Shown piece after piece: positions 17,588 to 27,258 of a stretch of DNA of 64,000 nt. Origin of the DNA: Kiloniella spongiae (GTDB taxonomy: Bacteria > Pseudomonadota > Alphaproteobacteria > Kiloniellales > Kiloniellaceae). The DNA is taken from positions 62,001 through 126,000 of the forward strand of contig NZ_LAQL01000003.1 of assembly GCF_001026905.1 (NCBI RefSeq), read 5' to 3'. The notes under the pieces were generated by a model, which was not told the DNA's origin, ran no database searches, and saw only the letters and a list, made by a program, of their open reading frames with translations. A program made the position numbers and the translations under genes. Numbering within the stretch: position 1 is the stretch's first letter; each line of letters begins with the position of its first letter.

Positions 17588-17636
17588 GAACCTTTCGGGC
17601 ATTGGGAATAGTATTCTCAGGCTTGAAAGGTTTTTC
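17588..17636 (+). terminator. Rho-independent terminator of yghU
   Basis: AACCTTTC pairs with GAAAGGTT around an inner GGGAATA/TATTCTC helix, followed by a TTTTT run. Confidence 0.8.
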
Positions 17637-17758
17637 TATTTTATTGAATTTTGGTGTGTTCACGCGCTGTTTCGTTAACGGATACACTTGCTGTAAAAAT
17701 TTGAACTTCTTGTCATTAGAATAAGATAATCAAATTTGGAGAATAAAATAATCAAACC

Positions 17759-18304
17759 TTAATCAAAAAGGGCGTCAATTTCATCCTGAGAGATCGCTTC
17801 TTCGACTTCTATCGCAGGTCCATCCATAGCGACTTCTTCACTTGGTGTTTCTTTTGCCGAAATTTCCATACCCAGTGTTTGGATAGCTGCTTCGCCGTAG
17901 ATTTCAGCCATCGTGCTGACCCTGTCTTCGACAAATTGCATCGACCGTAAAATCTTGGTGACACGTTGTCCGGTTATGTCCTGAAAGCTACAAGCTTCGA
18001 GGTTATTGGTTGCGTTGGCAACTATCTGATCACAGAGCTTATTACGGTCTTCTTCGCTGTTGTCTTCGCGCAGCTTTTCTACAACATCCAGAATTTCTTC
18101 GGAAGATTTCAGAATGCCGTTTGATGCTTCTTCGGTGTTTTTAACAAGCGCATCAAGCTGAACGGACATGTTTTCAAAGTCAGTTCGGTCCCCTTTTTTG
18201 CGCATAGTGTCGGCGAGTTCCTGGCGCAAGCGTTCTACATAGAGGACGAGTTTTTCAAGCTCTTTGTGAAGGCGTTCGTCTGTCGCGGCAAGTGCCATAG
18301 TCAA
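17759..18304 (-). CDS. cheZ: CheZ-like CheY-phosphate phosphatase
   Basis: 181 residues, mostly long helices (a four-helix bundle pattern at about 10-140). The catalytic signature is at residues 107-113, FQDITGQ: Asp109 and Gln113 correspond to E. coli CheZ Asp143 and Gln147, which position water for hydrolysis of the CheY aspartyl phosphate. The C-terminal peptide ISQDEIDALF is the CheY-binding type and is nearly the same as the N-terminal peptide of FliM. CheZ resets flagellar signalling. No other chemotaxis gene is near, so it is an orphan. The frame begins at TTG 18304 with AGGA five bases upstream; ATG at 18298 is the alternative. The region 18305-18609 upstream is AT-rich without a visible gene. 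Confidence 0.85.
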   Translation of the reverse strand: MTMALAATDERLHKELEKLVLYVERLRQELADTMRKKGDRTDFENMSVQLDALVKNTEEASNGILKSSEEILDVVEKLREDNSEEDRNKLCDQIVANATNNLEACSFQDITGQRVTKILRSMQFVEDRVSTMAEIYGEAAIQTLGMEISAKETPSEEVAMDGPAIEVEEAISQDEIDALFD

Positions 18305-18609
18305 ATTCGTCCTAAAATCGGTATCCCGAAGTTTATATATGGGGAAAGATATTTATATTCTCAAACTTAGAGCTTTATACCAAAATAAGTATAAATATCT
18401 ATTTTAAGAATATAGTCCTTTGTTGTTCATGTAGCCTAACTGTTACTACAATACCCCTCATTCGTTAAAAAGTTTAGACCCTGGCAATTAACGCAGGGTT
18501 AAAGCAGAGTGGTTTTACCAATATTTTCTTATAAAAGTTTATTCTAAATAAGGGTCCTGGCAAAAGGATTTATGTTTCATTCAATAGACATCATTATTTT
18601 TTATAGATG

Positions 18610-19458
18610 TCATGTCGGACTGGGACCTACGGCACGCTTGTATAGATGCCAGGTTGCATGCCCCAGAAGAGGTAAGGTTACGAACAAGCCTAACAAACCC
18701 GCAACGATGGATGAAACAGTGAGTGCTGCGATCGTAATACACCAAAGTATCATGGTCTTTGGATTGTTTTTGACCAACCGGACTGATGTCACCATGGCAG
18801 TCACAAAATCAATGTCGCGATGATACAGCATAGGAAAGGAAATGACTGAAAAGGAAAAAACAATCAGGGCAATGATTGCGCCGACAATGTGTCCGACAAA
18901 CAGGAACAATAATCCCTTTTCGGTTGTAAAGATCAGATCGATAAGTTCTGCCATGCTGAAGAGCTTGAAGCCAAAAAAACTGAGGGTGATAAAGGCAGCC
19001 ATATCGAGCCAAATGAAAAGCGAAAACCCGGTCACAAGGGCCATCCAGCCGAGGTCTCTGTTAAACATGGATCCTACGACACCAAAAGCACGCCCCCAGC
19101 TAAGGGGATTATTTTCTTCCAGTTGGTGGCTGATGAAATAAAATCCACTGGCGATAAAAGGGGCAATAAGGGCAAAACCAATCGCAAGAGGGTAGACGAG
19201 ATAGGGGAGTTCTAGTTCCAGTAAGAGAATGATTAGCACCCAACCACCGACAGCATAGATGCCACCAAAAAACAAACCATAGCTGATCGAGTTTAAGAAA
19301 TCAGACATCCCGGCTTTTAAAATCTCGGGAATAACACTTGGCGAAAGGCTATAAACATCCGGCCAGGTGGGATTTCTTTTTTTTATCTGGGAATTATCCC
19401 TGATGGTTTGATCTTGCGTACGATCGGTTGCTGTATTTCCTTTGGGAGTATTGACCAT
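18610..19458 (-). CDS. DUF2189 integral membrane protein
   Basis: 282 residues with about six transmembrane segments: two near 60-110, one near 140-160, one near 185-215 and two near 225-270. The pattern matches DUF2189 (COG5473): a cytoplasmic N-terminus with a PDVYSLSPSVIPEILKAGMSDF segment, paired helices, and the conserved MLYHRDIDFVTAMVTSVRLVKNNPKTM loop. Its biochemical role is unknown; it is widespread in alphaproteobacteria and often stands alone, as here. The ATG has AGGGAA upstream. Confidence is high for the family and nil for function. Confidence 0.85.
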   Translation of the reverse strand: MVNTPKGNTATDRTQDQTIRDNSQIKKRNPTWPDVYSLSPSVIPEILKAGMSDFLNSISYGLFFGGIYAVGGWVLIILLLELELPYLVYPLAIGFALIAPFIASGFYFISHQLEENNPLSWGRAFGVVGSMFNRDLGWMALVTGFSLFIWLDMAAFITLSFFGFKLFSMAELIDLIFTTEKGLLFLFVGHIVGAIIALIVFSFSVISFPMLYHRDIDFVTAMVTSVRLVKNNPKTMILWCITIAALTVSSIVAGLLGLFVTLPLLGHATWHLYKRAVGPSPT

Positions 19459-19650
19459 ATTTTATTTCCCTGATGACACTTGGCATCACTATTTGTTTTT
19501 GGATGCTCTTTTGATAACAGAGTAAGCCATTTGATGAGGAATTTATACTATTAATTGTTGTTTCTAACATAATTGATGAATGATTTATTGCCCGGGAAAC
19601 ATCCATAAGGCTTTGACTAAACGGCCTAAAGTTTTAAAACGAGTGCTATT

Positions 19651-21339
19651 TTAAAGGGGAAGGTAGAGGTGAACAGTTGTTCCCTGTCCAGGATAGCTTT
19701 CGATTTCCATGATACCACTGTGAGCTTCGATCAAGGATTTCACAATTGCGAGCCCAAGCCCCATGCCTTCTTGTGATAAATGCGGGTCGGTGTTTATTCG
19801 GGTAAAGGGTTGTTGCAATCTGGATAGATCGGTTTGGTCAATCCCGATCCCATTATCCGCGATAGCTATATGGGCGTGATCTTGGACAGCAGCCTCGTAT
19901 CCGCTGTGTTCCGATAGACGTCCATTGGACTGATGCGCTCTCTCTATTACGATTTCGTCAAGTATAATACTTACCTTGCCATTGCGGGGCGTAAATTTGG
20001 CCGCATTCGTTAGCAGGTTAAACAAAATCTGTCTGATTGCTCTTGCATCTGCGTCTATAACCATGGTTTCCAAGGGAATAGACAGCTCTGTTTCTATGTC
20101 AGTATTTGTAAAAATTGCTGTAGTTTCTTCAAAGCAATCTTTGATTAGTTGGCAAAGAGGGAGGCTTTCCTTTTCAAGTTGTAACTGACCTGCTTCTGCA
20201 GAAGATACTTCGAGTATACTACTAATAAGGCTTAAAAGATGGTTGCCGGAGTTATGAATGTCCCGTGCATAGTGCATATATTTTTCTGAGCCAAGGGGGC
20301 CAAAATGTTCCTCGGTCAGAATTTCACTGAATCCCAAAATGGCGTTTAGTGGCGTTCGAAGCTCATGGCTCATGCTTGCCAAAAAAGACGCCTTGGTTCT
20401 GTTTGCTTTTTCTGCTTCACTCAAGGCAAGTTGAAGGGTTTGCTCTGTAATTTTGATTTGGGTGATGTCCTGAACAGTGCCGTAAGATCGGATAATATCT
20501 CCGCTGTCATTACGAATTGCTTGCCCGATCTCGCGAAGATATGCGATTGACCCATTGCTCTTGTTTATTCTGAACTCAACATCAAAGCGATCTGTTGTCC
20601 CATCATGGAAATGGGATTTATAGCGGTAGTTTTCATAATCATCCGGGTGAAGATGCTTCAGATCTTTATTTGCTGTCCAGGATCCCAACTCGACCTGACT
20701 GGCGTCCATTTCATAGATTTTCAAGAGTTCCGGTGAATAATAAAGAGCTGTGTTTCTGGTTTCGTCCCATTCCCAAAAACCTAGTTCTGCAAGGGTAACT
20801 GCTTGAGACAGGCGAAGCTGTGACTCTCGAACTTCCCTTTCCAGATTTTGCTGTCTTTTGGTTGTCTCTGCGCGAAGCAGGGTGCGTTCAAGGATTGCTG
20901 GCAAGACATCAAAGAAAACGGCTTTTGGGTCTTTGTTAATATAGCAGGTGACGCCTGCCCGGAGGGCTTCGGTGGCCTGGTATTCAGTTTCTTGCGAGGT
21001 AATAAAGACGGTTTGAAGTTGTGGGTTAACAGCAAGGAGCTTTTTAATAAGGTCAATACCAGGGCTGTCAGGTAGTGTGTGATTGACAATTACCAGAAAT
21101 GCAGGCGACATGCTTTGAAATTCAAATGCTTCTTCTGCTGATAGAACAGGGGTTAGCTTATACCCCAAAGGAGTGAGGACACCTTTGACTTCTTCGACAA
21201 AAGAAGTGTCATCATCCACGTAAAGCACAGGGATCGGTAGTTGGGTTGCACAAAGCTTTTGCCATTCAAGGGAAACCAGGTCAGTCATACGTGACCCAGC
21301 CCAAATGTTTAAACTGCCGGTTATGGGAAAGACAGCCAT
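19651..21339 (-). CDS. REC(degenerate)-PAS-histidine kinase
   Basis: 562 residues, soluble. The N-terminal receiver at about 36-155 keeps the acidic pocket (VDDD, 41-44), the switch threonine (VFITS) and the lysine (NKD), but the phosphoacceptor aspartate is asparagine (Asn86, LVIVNHTLPDSPG, codon AAT). A PAS/PAC domain at about 175-300 has an HPDDY signature. HisKA carries His325 (ASMSHELRTPLNAILGF). The ATPase has the N box NLLTNAAKFT and G boxes DNGIGI and GMGLGLAI. The receiver therefore probably binds a partner without being phosphorylated. The ATG at 21288 (Met18) is an alternative start and neither has a strong ribosome site. The gene is monocistronic. Confidence 0.92.
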   Translation of the reverse strand: MAVFPITGSLNIWAGSRMTDLVSLEWQKLCATQLPIPVLYVDDDTSFVEEVKGVLTPLGYKLTPVLSAEEAFEFQSMSPAFLVIVNHTLPDSPGIDLIKKLLAVNPQLQTVFITSQETEYQATEALRAGVTCYINKDPKAVFFDVLPAILERTLLRAETTKRQQNLEREVRESQLRLSQAVTLAELGFWEWDETRNTALYYSPELLKIYEMDASQVELGSWTANKDLKHLHPDDYENYRYKSHFHDGTTDRFDVEFRINKSNGSIAYLREIGQAIRNDSGDIIRSYGTVQDITQIKITEQTLQLALSEAEKANRTKASFLASMSHELRTPLNAILGFSEILTEEHFGPLGSEKYMHYARDIHNSGNHLLSLISSILEVSSAEAGQLQLEKESLPLCQLIKDCFEETTAIFTNTDIETELSIPLETMVIDADARAIRQILFNLLTNAAKFTPRNGKVSIILDEIVIERAHQSNGRLSEHSGYEAAVQDHAHIAIADNGIGIDQTDLSRLQQPFTRINTDPHLSQEGMGLGLAIVKSLIEAHSGIMEIESYPGQGTTVHLYLPL

Positions 21340-21765
21340 GTTTGATTTTTGACGACATCATCGGATGTGATGGCGTTGAGCTATTCATTTTTTGTAACAA
21401 CCTAAACCCTTATCAGGTTCGCGATCTGGTTTATTTTTAGTATTCCAGAAACTAGCGTGTTTGTTTTGTTAAGCTGATTCATTCGCTAATTCGTGAAACA
21501 AACACCGCTTACCTGCTTGTATTTATTATTGTGAGTAGAATACTCCATAATAGTTAAGATTATATTATATATGGAAAAAATAGATTTTTGACGATGGTTC
21601 CTTCGTTTGGTTTATTTTCAATTACGGCTCTTGACCTTGGTCAGGGAATTCTCAATAATCCCGGAGCTTCCCTATATGAATGGTAAGTAATAATGGCCAC
21701 ATAAGAATGGTAGCCAGAAAAACGTCAGGACATTTTAAAACATAAGGCTGGATCCGTTGTGTTCT

Positions 21766-21791
21766 AATAATGTGGTGTTTACCGCATTATT
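21766..21791. promoter_or_regulatory. imperfect palindrome upstream of the 21828 gene
   Basis: AATAATG-T-GGT pairs with ACC-G-CATTATT about 35 bases before the start codon at 21828. It could be an operator or a leader hairpin. The rest of 21340-21827 contains no convincing gene. Confidence 0.35.
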
Positions 21792-21827
21792 CTTTCCATC
21801 GGGCAATCGAGCTGGAAAGTAAAGAGA

Positions 21828-22424
21828 ATGACCTGTTCAAAAACACCGGGCCATGGAAATTGGTCGCAAAAATCTAAAAGCTATCCCCTAAGGAATTATC
21901 GTTTCCAGCCGTCAGAGCTATTGGTTCTCGACCTGTTACGTTATTATTGCCAGTCTTATTCTGCCCCTGACTCTTTTGCTTGGGAAAAAGCATTCATCCT
22001 AGGTGAAAAAGAGCTCGGGCCGTATGATGGGGCGTGGGTTGTCAATGCAACGGCTGCTTTTATTCGAACTATACGAAACGAGCGCAAGGCATCGTTTGAG
22101 TTTATCGTATCTTGTTGTGAGATCTGTCGTCAGCAAATTTGTGTAACAGAGCTTAATGCTTTGTGGTTAATACAGGCTGCGAGGGTCGAAAATACTCTGG
22201 CGATGGAAACGGCAGGACGCCTGACCCTTGACCGGGCAGGCTATTGGTCCGGTTTGGAAGAGTTACTCGGAAAATCAAAACATTTAGGCGCTGTGTTGAA
22301 TGAGGTTTTCCCCGAAGAGCGTATATCCCTTCGCAATCATTCAGATCAAAACGGGCTTTCTCGTATACAACCGACGAGAAGTCAATTTCCCAAAGGGAGG
22401 TTCTCAGGCGGTCAGCTACATTAA
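21828..22424 (+). CDS. uncharacterised 198-residue protein
   Basis: I do not recognise the family. The protein is predicted soluble and mainly helical, with a basic N-terminal 30 residues and a low-complexity C-terminal tail after about residue 165. The core (about 30-160) has a tryptophan- and tyrosine-rich segment and a cysteine cluster CCEICRQQIC near 98-107 that could bind a metal or form disulfides, although no CxxC pair spacing is typical. There is no signal peptide. It converges on the large hybrid kinase gene, with 104 bases between the stops. Composition resembles the neighbouring genes, so recent transfer is not indicated. Being a real gene is supported by length, a GGAAAG site and the absence of a longer competing frame. 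Confidence 0.6.
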   Translation: MTCSKTPGHGNWSQKSKSYPLRNYRFQPSELLVLDLLRYYCQSYSAPDSFAWEKAFILGEKELGPYDGAWVVNATAAFIRTIRNERKASFEFIVSCCEICRQQICVTELNALWLIQAARVENTLAMETAGRLTLDRAGYWSGLEELLGKSKHLGAVLNEVFPEERISLRNHSDQNGLSRIQPTRSQFPKGRFSGGQLH

Positions 22425-22528
22425 AATTAGGTGATTTTTGCTGTTGCGTCTAAATCAGTTGGGGCAGAAAATGATGAAGGCTGCTCCAACTAAGACTACC
22501 TCCGTACTGTTGCTGATACAGTCATTCC

Positions 22529-25066
22529 CTATACGCTCAGTTTGCTATTCCACCAGCTGATTGTTTCTTGGGCCGTTTGTTGAAGCGTTGGTAGATAGTT
22601 ACCTGCGGCTGTTATATCCTGGGCGTGGCTTTCCATTGTTTTTGCCTGTTCCGCCAAACGAGGAGCAAACATTGAGCTGGCTGATCCTTTGATTGTATGG
22701 GCCGCATGATAAATTAACTCGCTGTCACCAGATGACAGGCCTTCTCTTAGTTTATCTATCTGGGTATTAATTGTATCTGGGGCCATCCCGATGAGTTCCG
22801 CCAAAACTTCGTCGCCTATTTGCGACCTCATGAGATCATATTCATCTTCAGAGCCGATTGGCATGCCTGTTTCATCTGGGATACTTGTCATATTCGGCGG
22901 AACCTCTTCTGTGAATTCTTCTTCGATAACAGCTTTTTGGGTGCGGGACGTAAACTGTGATGGTCGTGATGGATCAGCTTTTCGTTGCTGATTTATTATG
23001 TCTATATATTTGATGATAGTGCCTTTTAGTTGTTGCTCAGTAAAGGGTTTTGACAGCACGTCATTCATACCTATTTCTTTGAAGTGAGCATGGCGTTCTC
23101 TAAAGGCTTCGGCTGTTAGGCCAATAATAGGTATATCCGGTTGTTGTTCTCCCGCGCGAATGATCAGGGTCGCTTCCATGCCGTCCATCTGTGGCATGTG
23201 AATATCCATGAAAATCAGGTCGAAACTGGCATCTTTCAGAGCATCAACGGCCTGTTGTCCGTTTACTGCGATGGTTGGGTGATGGCCAAATTTTTCAAGA
23301 AAAGCTTTTGCAATGGTGGCGTTTACCATGTTGTCTTCGGCAACCAGAATATCGAGAGGCGGACAATCGAGTTCATCCAGGGGGATGTGTTGTTCTTCCA
23401 AAATAGTGATTTCTTCGGTGTCGGGTATATAAATTGGGAAAATAATCTCGAACTCACTGCCGATGTTGAGTTTACTTGAAACACTGATTTTTCCTCCCAG
23501 CATTTCTGCCAGGTTTTTTACAATGGCTAGACCAAGTCCCGTGCCCCCAAATTTGCGGGTAATTGTGTTGTCTTCTTGTGTAAAGGATTGAAAGATAGAT
23601 TCTATCCTGTCTTCGGCTATACCTGTTCCGGTATCTCTTACACTAATTATCAAAATGTCTTGTCGTGGTGTAATTTGCTTTCTTACAGATGAAAAATCTC
23701 GGCATCGGGGATCATCAACAGCAAGTTTCTGAAGGGATAGCGTAACCCCACCGCTCAGAGTAAATTTGATGGCGTTACTGAGCAGGTTGGTCAGAATTTG
23801 GCGTAATTTTGTGCTGTCTGTCTTGATGTATTGTGGGCAGCTTTCATGAATTATTGTGGTGAGATAAAGCCCATTGTCTTCAGCAAGGGAAAGAAGTGGC
23901 GTTGTTATTGTCTCAGTCATTTCTTTAAGGTCGAAAGCGGTATGTTCCAGCTCAACGTTGCCGGTTTCAATCTTGCTCATATCAAGAATATCATTAATGA
24001 TTTCTAGAAGGCTAAGCCCTGATGTAATGATGATATCCAGTTGGGTCTTCTGGTCGTTGTTAAGTTCTGAATCTCTTAGCAATTGTGCCATGCCGATCAC
24101 ACCGTTTAAGGGCGTGCGGATCTCGTGGCTCATCGTTGAGAGAAAACTTGATTTAGCTTCGGTTGCCTGTTTTGCTGCTCTCGAGGCATCTTCCAGTTCC
24201 TGGGCTTGTTCCAGCAGACGTTCATTAACTTTGAATAAGACTGATTGATGGGCCTTAAGGTCTGTGATTTCTGTTCTTACGGCGACAATACCGCCGGCTT
24301 TACTTTCCAGTTCACTAATTTGAACCCATCGACCATTGGGAAGTTGTCGTTCTTTGTCGCCACGCGGTAAGAGGCCATCCCGGTTCCATTTCGCTCCTTT
24401 GTCAATTTCGGATGCCTTGTCGCCTATCTTATCCCAATAGGTGTTGAGTATTTCCTGGCGCTCGGCGCCGGGTTGAAACATGTGGGCGACTTCAGGGTAA
24501 AGCTCTCTGTGGCGGGCATTGCAAAATACAAGTTTACTTTGTTCGTCATAGAGAATAAAGCCGACGTTGATATCTTCCAATGCAGAGAAGACCTGCTCTG
24601 CAACCTTTCTGGCTTTGTCTGATTTCGATGGGTCTAAGGAAGAAGGAAAGTGAGGTGGTGGTTTGAAAGTATATAACCTTGAACCATCATGAAGCGGGTG
24701 ACATGTGCAGGTAATTCTTAAGCTTCCTAACCCCGCCAGGTCAAGATTGGTGATCTTGCCCGTTTCAAAGTCGCGTAGGTTTTTTCGCCAGAAAAGTTGT
24801 TGTTGTTCTGTTAAGTGTTTGCCTGCATCAACGACAATTTTGTCCATAAATAACGAGATTGGAATATCGGGTTCTATAAAGTTGTCATGTATTTCATTGA
24901 GGGAATTATTTGGAGCCTGGAGCGTTTGTTGCAGATTAGGACTGTAGCTGACTAAGAGGCCACGTTTGTTGAAAATGGCAAATGATTCAGCGGGCAAGGT
25001 TTTCTGCTCTTGGTCAGAGAGAAGAGTATCACCTGTCTTATGTCCTTGTTCCAATGGCCTGGTCAT
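22529..25066 (-). CDS. hybrid histidine kinase with REC and Hpt domains
   Basis: 845 residues, soluble. A degenerate PAS-like region occupies about 25-135, and a PAS_7-like domain about 155-270 (LEDINVGFILYDEQSKLVFCNARHRELYP). HisKA carries His314 (STMSHEIRTPLNGVIGM), followed by an ATPase with the N box NLLSNAIKFT and G boxes DTGTGI and GGTGLGLAI. The receiver at about 570-690 has Asp621 (LIFMDIHMPQMDG) and a C-terminal Hpt at about 750-840 has His790 (HAAHTIKGSASS). This is a complete His-Asp-His phosphorelay like BarA/ArcB but cytoplasmic. The final DNA-binding regulator is not adjacent. The Hpt domain may also serve the Hpt-less hybrid kinases at 5523 and 8292. The start ATG at 25066 is the first in frame. 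Confidence 0.95.
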   Translation of the reverse strand: MTRPLEQGHKTGDTLLSDQEQKTLPAESFAIFNKRGLLVSYSPNLQQTLQAPNNSLNEIHDNFIEPDIPISLFMDKIVVDAGKHLTEQQQLFWRKNLRDFETGKITNLDLAGLGSLRITCTCHPLHDGSRLYTFKPPPHFPSSLDPSKSDKARKVAEQVFSALEDINVGFILYDEQSKLVFCNARHRELYPEVAHMFQPGAERQEILNTYWDKIGDKASEIDKGAKWNRDGLLPRGDKERQLPNGRWVQISELESKAGGIVAVRTEITDLKAHQSVLFKVNERLLEQAQELEDASRAAKQATEAKSSFLSTMSHEIRTPLNGVIGMAQLLRDSELNNDQKTQLDIIITSGLSLLEIINDILDMSKIETGNVELEHTAFDLKEMTETITTPLLSLAEDNGLYLTTIIHESCPQYIKTDSTKLRQILTNLLSNAIKFTLSGGVTLSLQKLAVDDPRCRDFSSVRKQITPRQDILIISVRDTGTGIAEDRIESIFQSFTQEDNTITRKFGGTGLGLAIVKNLAEMLGGKISVSSKLNIGSEFEIIFPIYIPDTEEITILEEQHIPLDELDCPPLDILVAEDNMVNATIAKAFLEKFGHHPTIAVNGQQAVDALKDASFDLIFMDIHMPQMDGMEATLIIRAGEQQPDIPIIGLTAEAFRERHAHFKEIGMNDVLSKPFTEQQLKGTIIKYIDIINQQRKADPSRPSQFTSRTQKAVIEEEFTEEVPPNMTSIPDETGMPIGSEDEYDLMRSQIGDEVLAELIGMAPDTINTQIDKLREGLSSGDSELIYHAAHTIKGSASSMFAPRLAEQAKTMESHAQDITAAGNYLPTLQQTAQETISWWNSKLSV

Positions 25067-25268
25067 ATGGTCCTATGATCTGAACATCTATCGGGCGTAC
25101 AGTAACATTTTGGCGGTTAGTTCTGTGTTTTGTTCCAAATTTTAACAGTATAATTGTGATATAATTTTGATAAGAAATACTTAACTTGAATGCAACCAGT
25201 GCGATAATGTTTCTGTTGCTTTGCAATAAAGACATGATGGCTTTGTTTTTAACTGGAGCAATTTTCTG

Positions 25269-26009
25269 TTAATGACAGGCAAAAAGCACGTCAAGATCTT
25301 CGGAAATATTCTCCAGTTCTTCCCATGATTGTTTTACCCCTGTTTTGAGATCTGTCGGAAAATAGCCTTCGGCTTTGAGAAGTTGAAACAGTTCTTCTCT
25401 ACTACCACCTGCACGGTTCAGTGTATCGGTACCGATCTCGATAAACAGGGCTGGGTGAGACTGGGAAATAATCTTTCGGGCTCCTCGTAACATTTCTAAC
25501 TCAAAGCCTTCAATATCTGCTTTGATAAAGTCAATGTTGGGAAGGCTGCCATCTTGTTCTGTCAATTCTTCATCAAGTGTTACGATGCTAATTTCTTCAC
25601 TTAAAATCCGACAATCAACGGTGCTAGGGTCGCCAACGAAACTTAAGCCAAAGCCAAGTGAACCAGATTTCTTAACTGGAACATTCAATGTGAAAGAACT
25701 TTTTTCCGACCCGACTGCATAGGGTTTGATCTCGACATTACCCAGTCTGTGTAGGCTAACAACTCGTGAAAGAATGGAACGGGCGTAACTGCCCGGCTCA
25801 AAAGAAATGATGCGTCCGTTAGGCGTAATCCTTGCAAATAGTTTGGCAAACTGCCCTGCATGTGCGCCGATATCAAGAATGACAGAATCTTTTTTGATAT
25901 AGCGAGAAAAGGGCGCAGACAATTCTGTATGATGTTGAAAGGCAAGGGCTTTCCATGCATGTGCTAACCAGGTTAATCTTTGGCGAAAGGTCAGGTTTTC
26001 AATAATCAT
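25269..26009 (-). CDS. FkbM family methyltransferase
   Basis: 246 residues. Motif I is VILDIGAHAGQFAKLFAR near 43-60, followed by GRIISFEPGSYARSIL (SAM ribose-binding acidic residue) and the late FIKADIEGFELEMLRGA signature that defines the FkbM family. These enzymes O-methylate sugars, polyketides or lipopolysaccharide components. No glycan cluster is nearby, so the acceptor is unknown. The ATG at 26009 has GGAG upstream. It is a single gene. The 386-base stretch upstream (26010-26395) holds no gene; at its far end, TCTCGT/ACGAGA with inner ACTC/GAGT forms a hairpin just behind the next binding-protein gene. Confidence 0.9.
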   Translation of the reverse strand: MIIENLTFRQRLTWLAHAWKALAFQHHTELSAPFSRYIKKDSVILDIGAHAGQFAKLFARITPNGRIISFEPGSYARSILSRVVSLHRLGNVEIKPYAVGSEKSSFTLNVPVKKSGSLGFGLSFVGDPSTVDCRILSEEISIVTLDEELTEQDGSLPNIDFIKADIEGFELEMLRGARKIISQSHPALFIEIGTDTLNRAGGSREELFQLLKAEGYFPTDLKTGVKQSWEELENISEDLDVLFACH

Positions 26010-26395
26010 GACAACTCCATAAATATCAGTTTGCTGAAAATATTATCTTGTCGGGCAAAATAGCCGAAAGACCTCAGCTGGAATAAAAATAATCTCAGGA
26101 ACAAAGGGATTAGTTAATCTGGGGCATTCTTATAGATATTCTTGCCTTTTGTCACGATCCTACAAAGAAGGAAGAGTGTTTTCTTGTCGTTTAATATGGA
26201 TTGGTTGAATAAGCTAATATGAACGAGATATTTCAAGTTTGTTGTGGGAGCGAGGGATTTATTATGGAATATAAGGTTTTCATATGCTTCTATAGACAGG
26301 GGAATGATCGGATAGAGCTTTTATTCCCTTGAGAGCCACGTATCTTCATGAAAGTTATTCATTCTCGTAAAACTCGATTTTGAGTAACGAGACTT

Positions 26396-27151
26396 CTAAT
26401 TCATAGGAACGGACGGTTTTGTATAGCTATCAATAATAGCCTCAATTGTTCCTTCTTTGCGAAGATCCTTTATAACATTGTCAAAATCAGGGAGTATGGA
26501 TGCGTATTCTGATTTCTTGTTGATACACAGATGGATATTTATGGTGTCGACGATCACGGACGTTTTTTCTATGCGGTCTGTGTATTTGTGATCTCGTGCA
26601 AAGAAATCAAAATTGACGGTGTCTCGTATGATGATATCTGCGCGTTTATTTGCGAGTAATTTGTATGTTTGTTCCAAAGTATCAGTCCAGACGACCTTTG
26701 CATCAGGAAGCTTGCTTTTGAGCCATCCATTTCCTCTGTAATCAACCAATACAAAATTTAAGAGATCCTGGGCTGATTTTATGGCGAGGATTTCATCGCG
26801 TTTTGGGTGGTTTACATAGGTATAAATGACGATATTACCGAAAAAAACAGGTTCTTTACTGCAGACTGTATATTCAAGCCGTTCAGGAGTGGGGATGGTG
26901 ATAAAAGCATCAGCGAGCCCTTTTTTGACGTTTACCTGTGCGCGTGCCCAAGGGTATCCATCGTATTGAGTTTCTATACTTAGTTTGTTTCTAAGGACTG
27001 TATTAAGGACATCAATGACAACACCTTTCATCTGTCCGTTTTCAGTCCATATCATGGGGGCGTAGTTTTCGGGAAAGGCCAGCTTCATGGGAGTGGCGGT
27101 CGCCACAAATGGTGAGAACAGAAAAAAGAAGACCAGGGGCAAAAGCTTCAA
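26396..27151 (-). CDS. family-3 periplasmic solute-binding protein, orphan
   Basis: About 251 residues from a TTG at 27151, which has GGAG eight bases upstream and gives a clean signal peptide (MKLLPLVFFFLFSPFVATA). A longer TTG start at 27190 is possible but leaves a polar leader. The mature part has the SBP_bac_3 pattern: MKLAFPENYAPMIWTENGQMKGVVIDVLN, a GLADAFI segment, then DYRGNGWLK and LLANKRADI. Such proteins bind amino acids or related small molecules. There is no permease or ATPase beside it, and the next gene upstream is another orphan of the same fold. A role as a sensor component or as a partner of a distant importer is possible. The ligand is unknown. Confidence 0.8.
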   Translation of the reverse strand: MKLLPLVFFFLFSPFVATATPMKLAFPENYAPMIWTENGQMKGVVIDVLNTVLRNKLSIETQYDGYPWARAQVNVKKGLADAFITIPTPERLEYTVCSKEPVFFGNIVIYTYVNHPKRDEILAIKSAQDLLNFVLVDYRGNGWLKSKLPDAKVVWTDTLEQTYKLLANKRADIIIRDTVNFDFFARDHKYTDRIEKTSVIVDTINIHLCINKKSEYASILPDFDNVIKDLRKEGTIEAIIDSYTKPSVPMN

Positions 27152-27258
27152 GTAATATGCTCCGTTGCTTTGCAAGTAGCTCTTTCTCAATTGTTGAGTG
27201 TACTCTTTTTGATCTTGTTTGTATTAAAAAGTTTATTTTTTGGTCAAGATTTCGAAAT

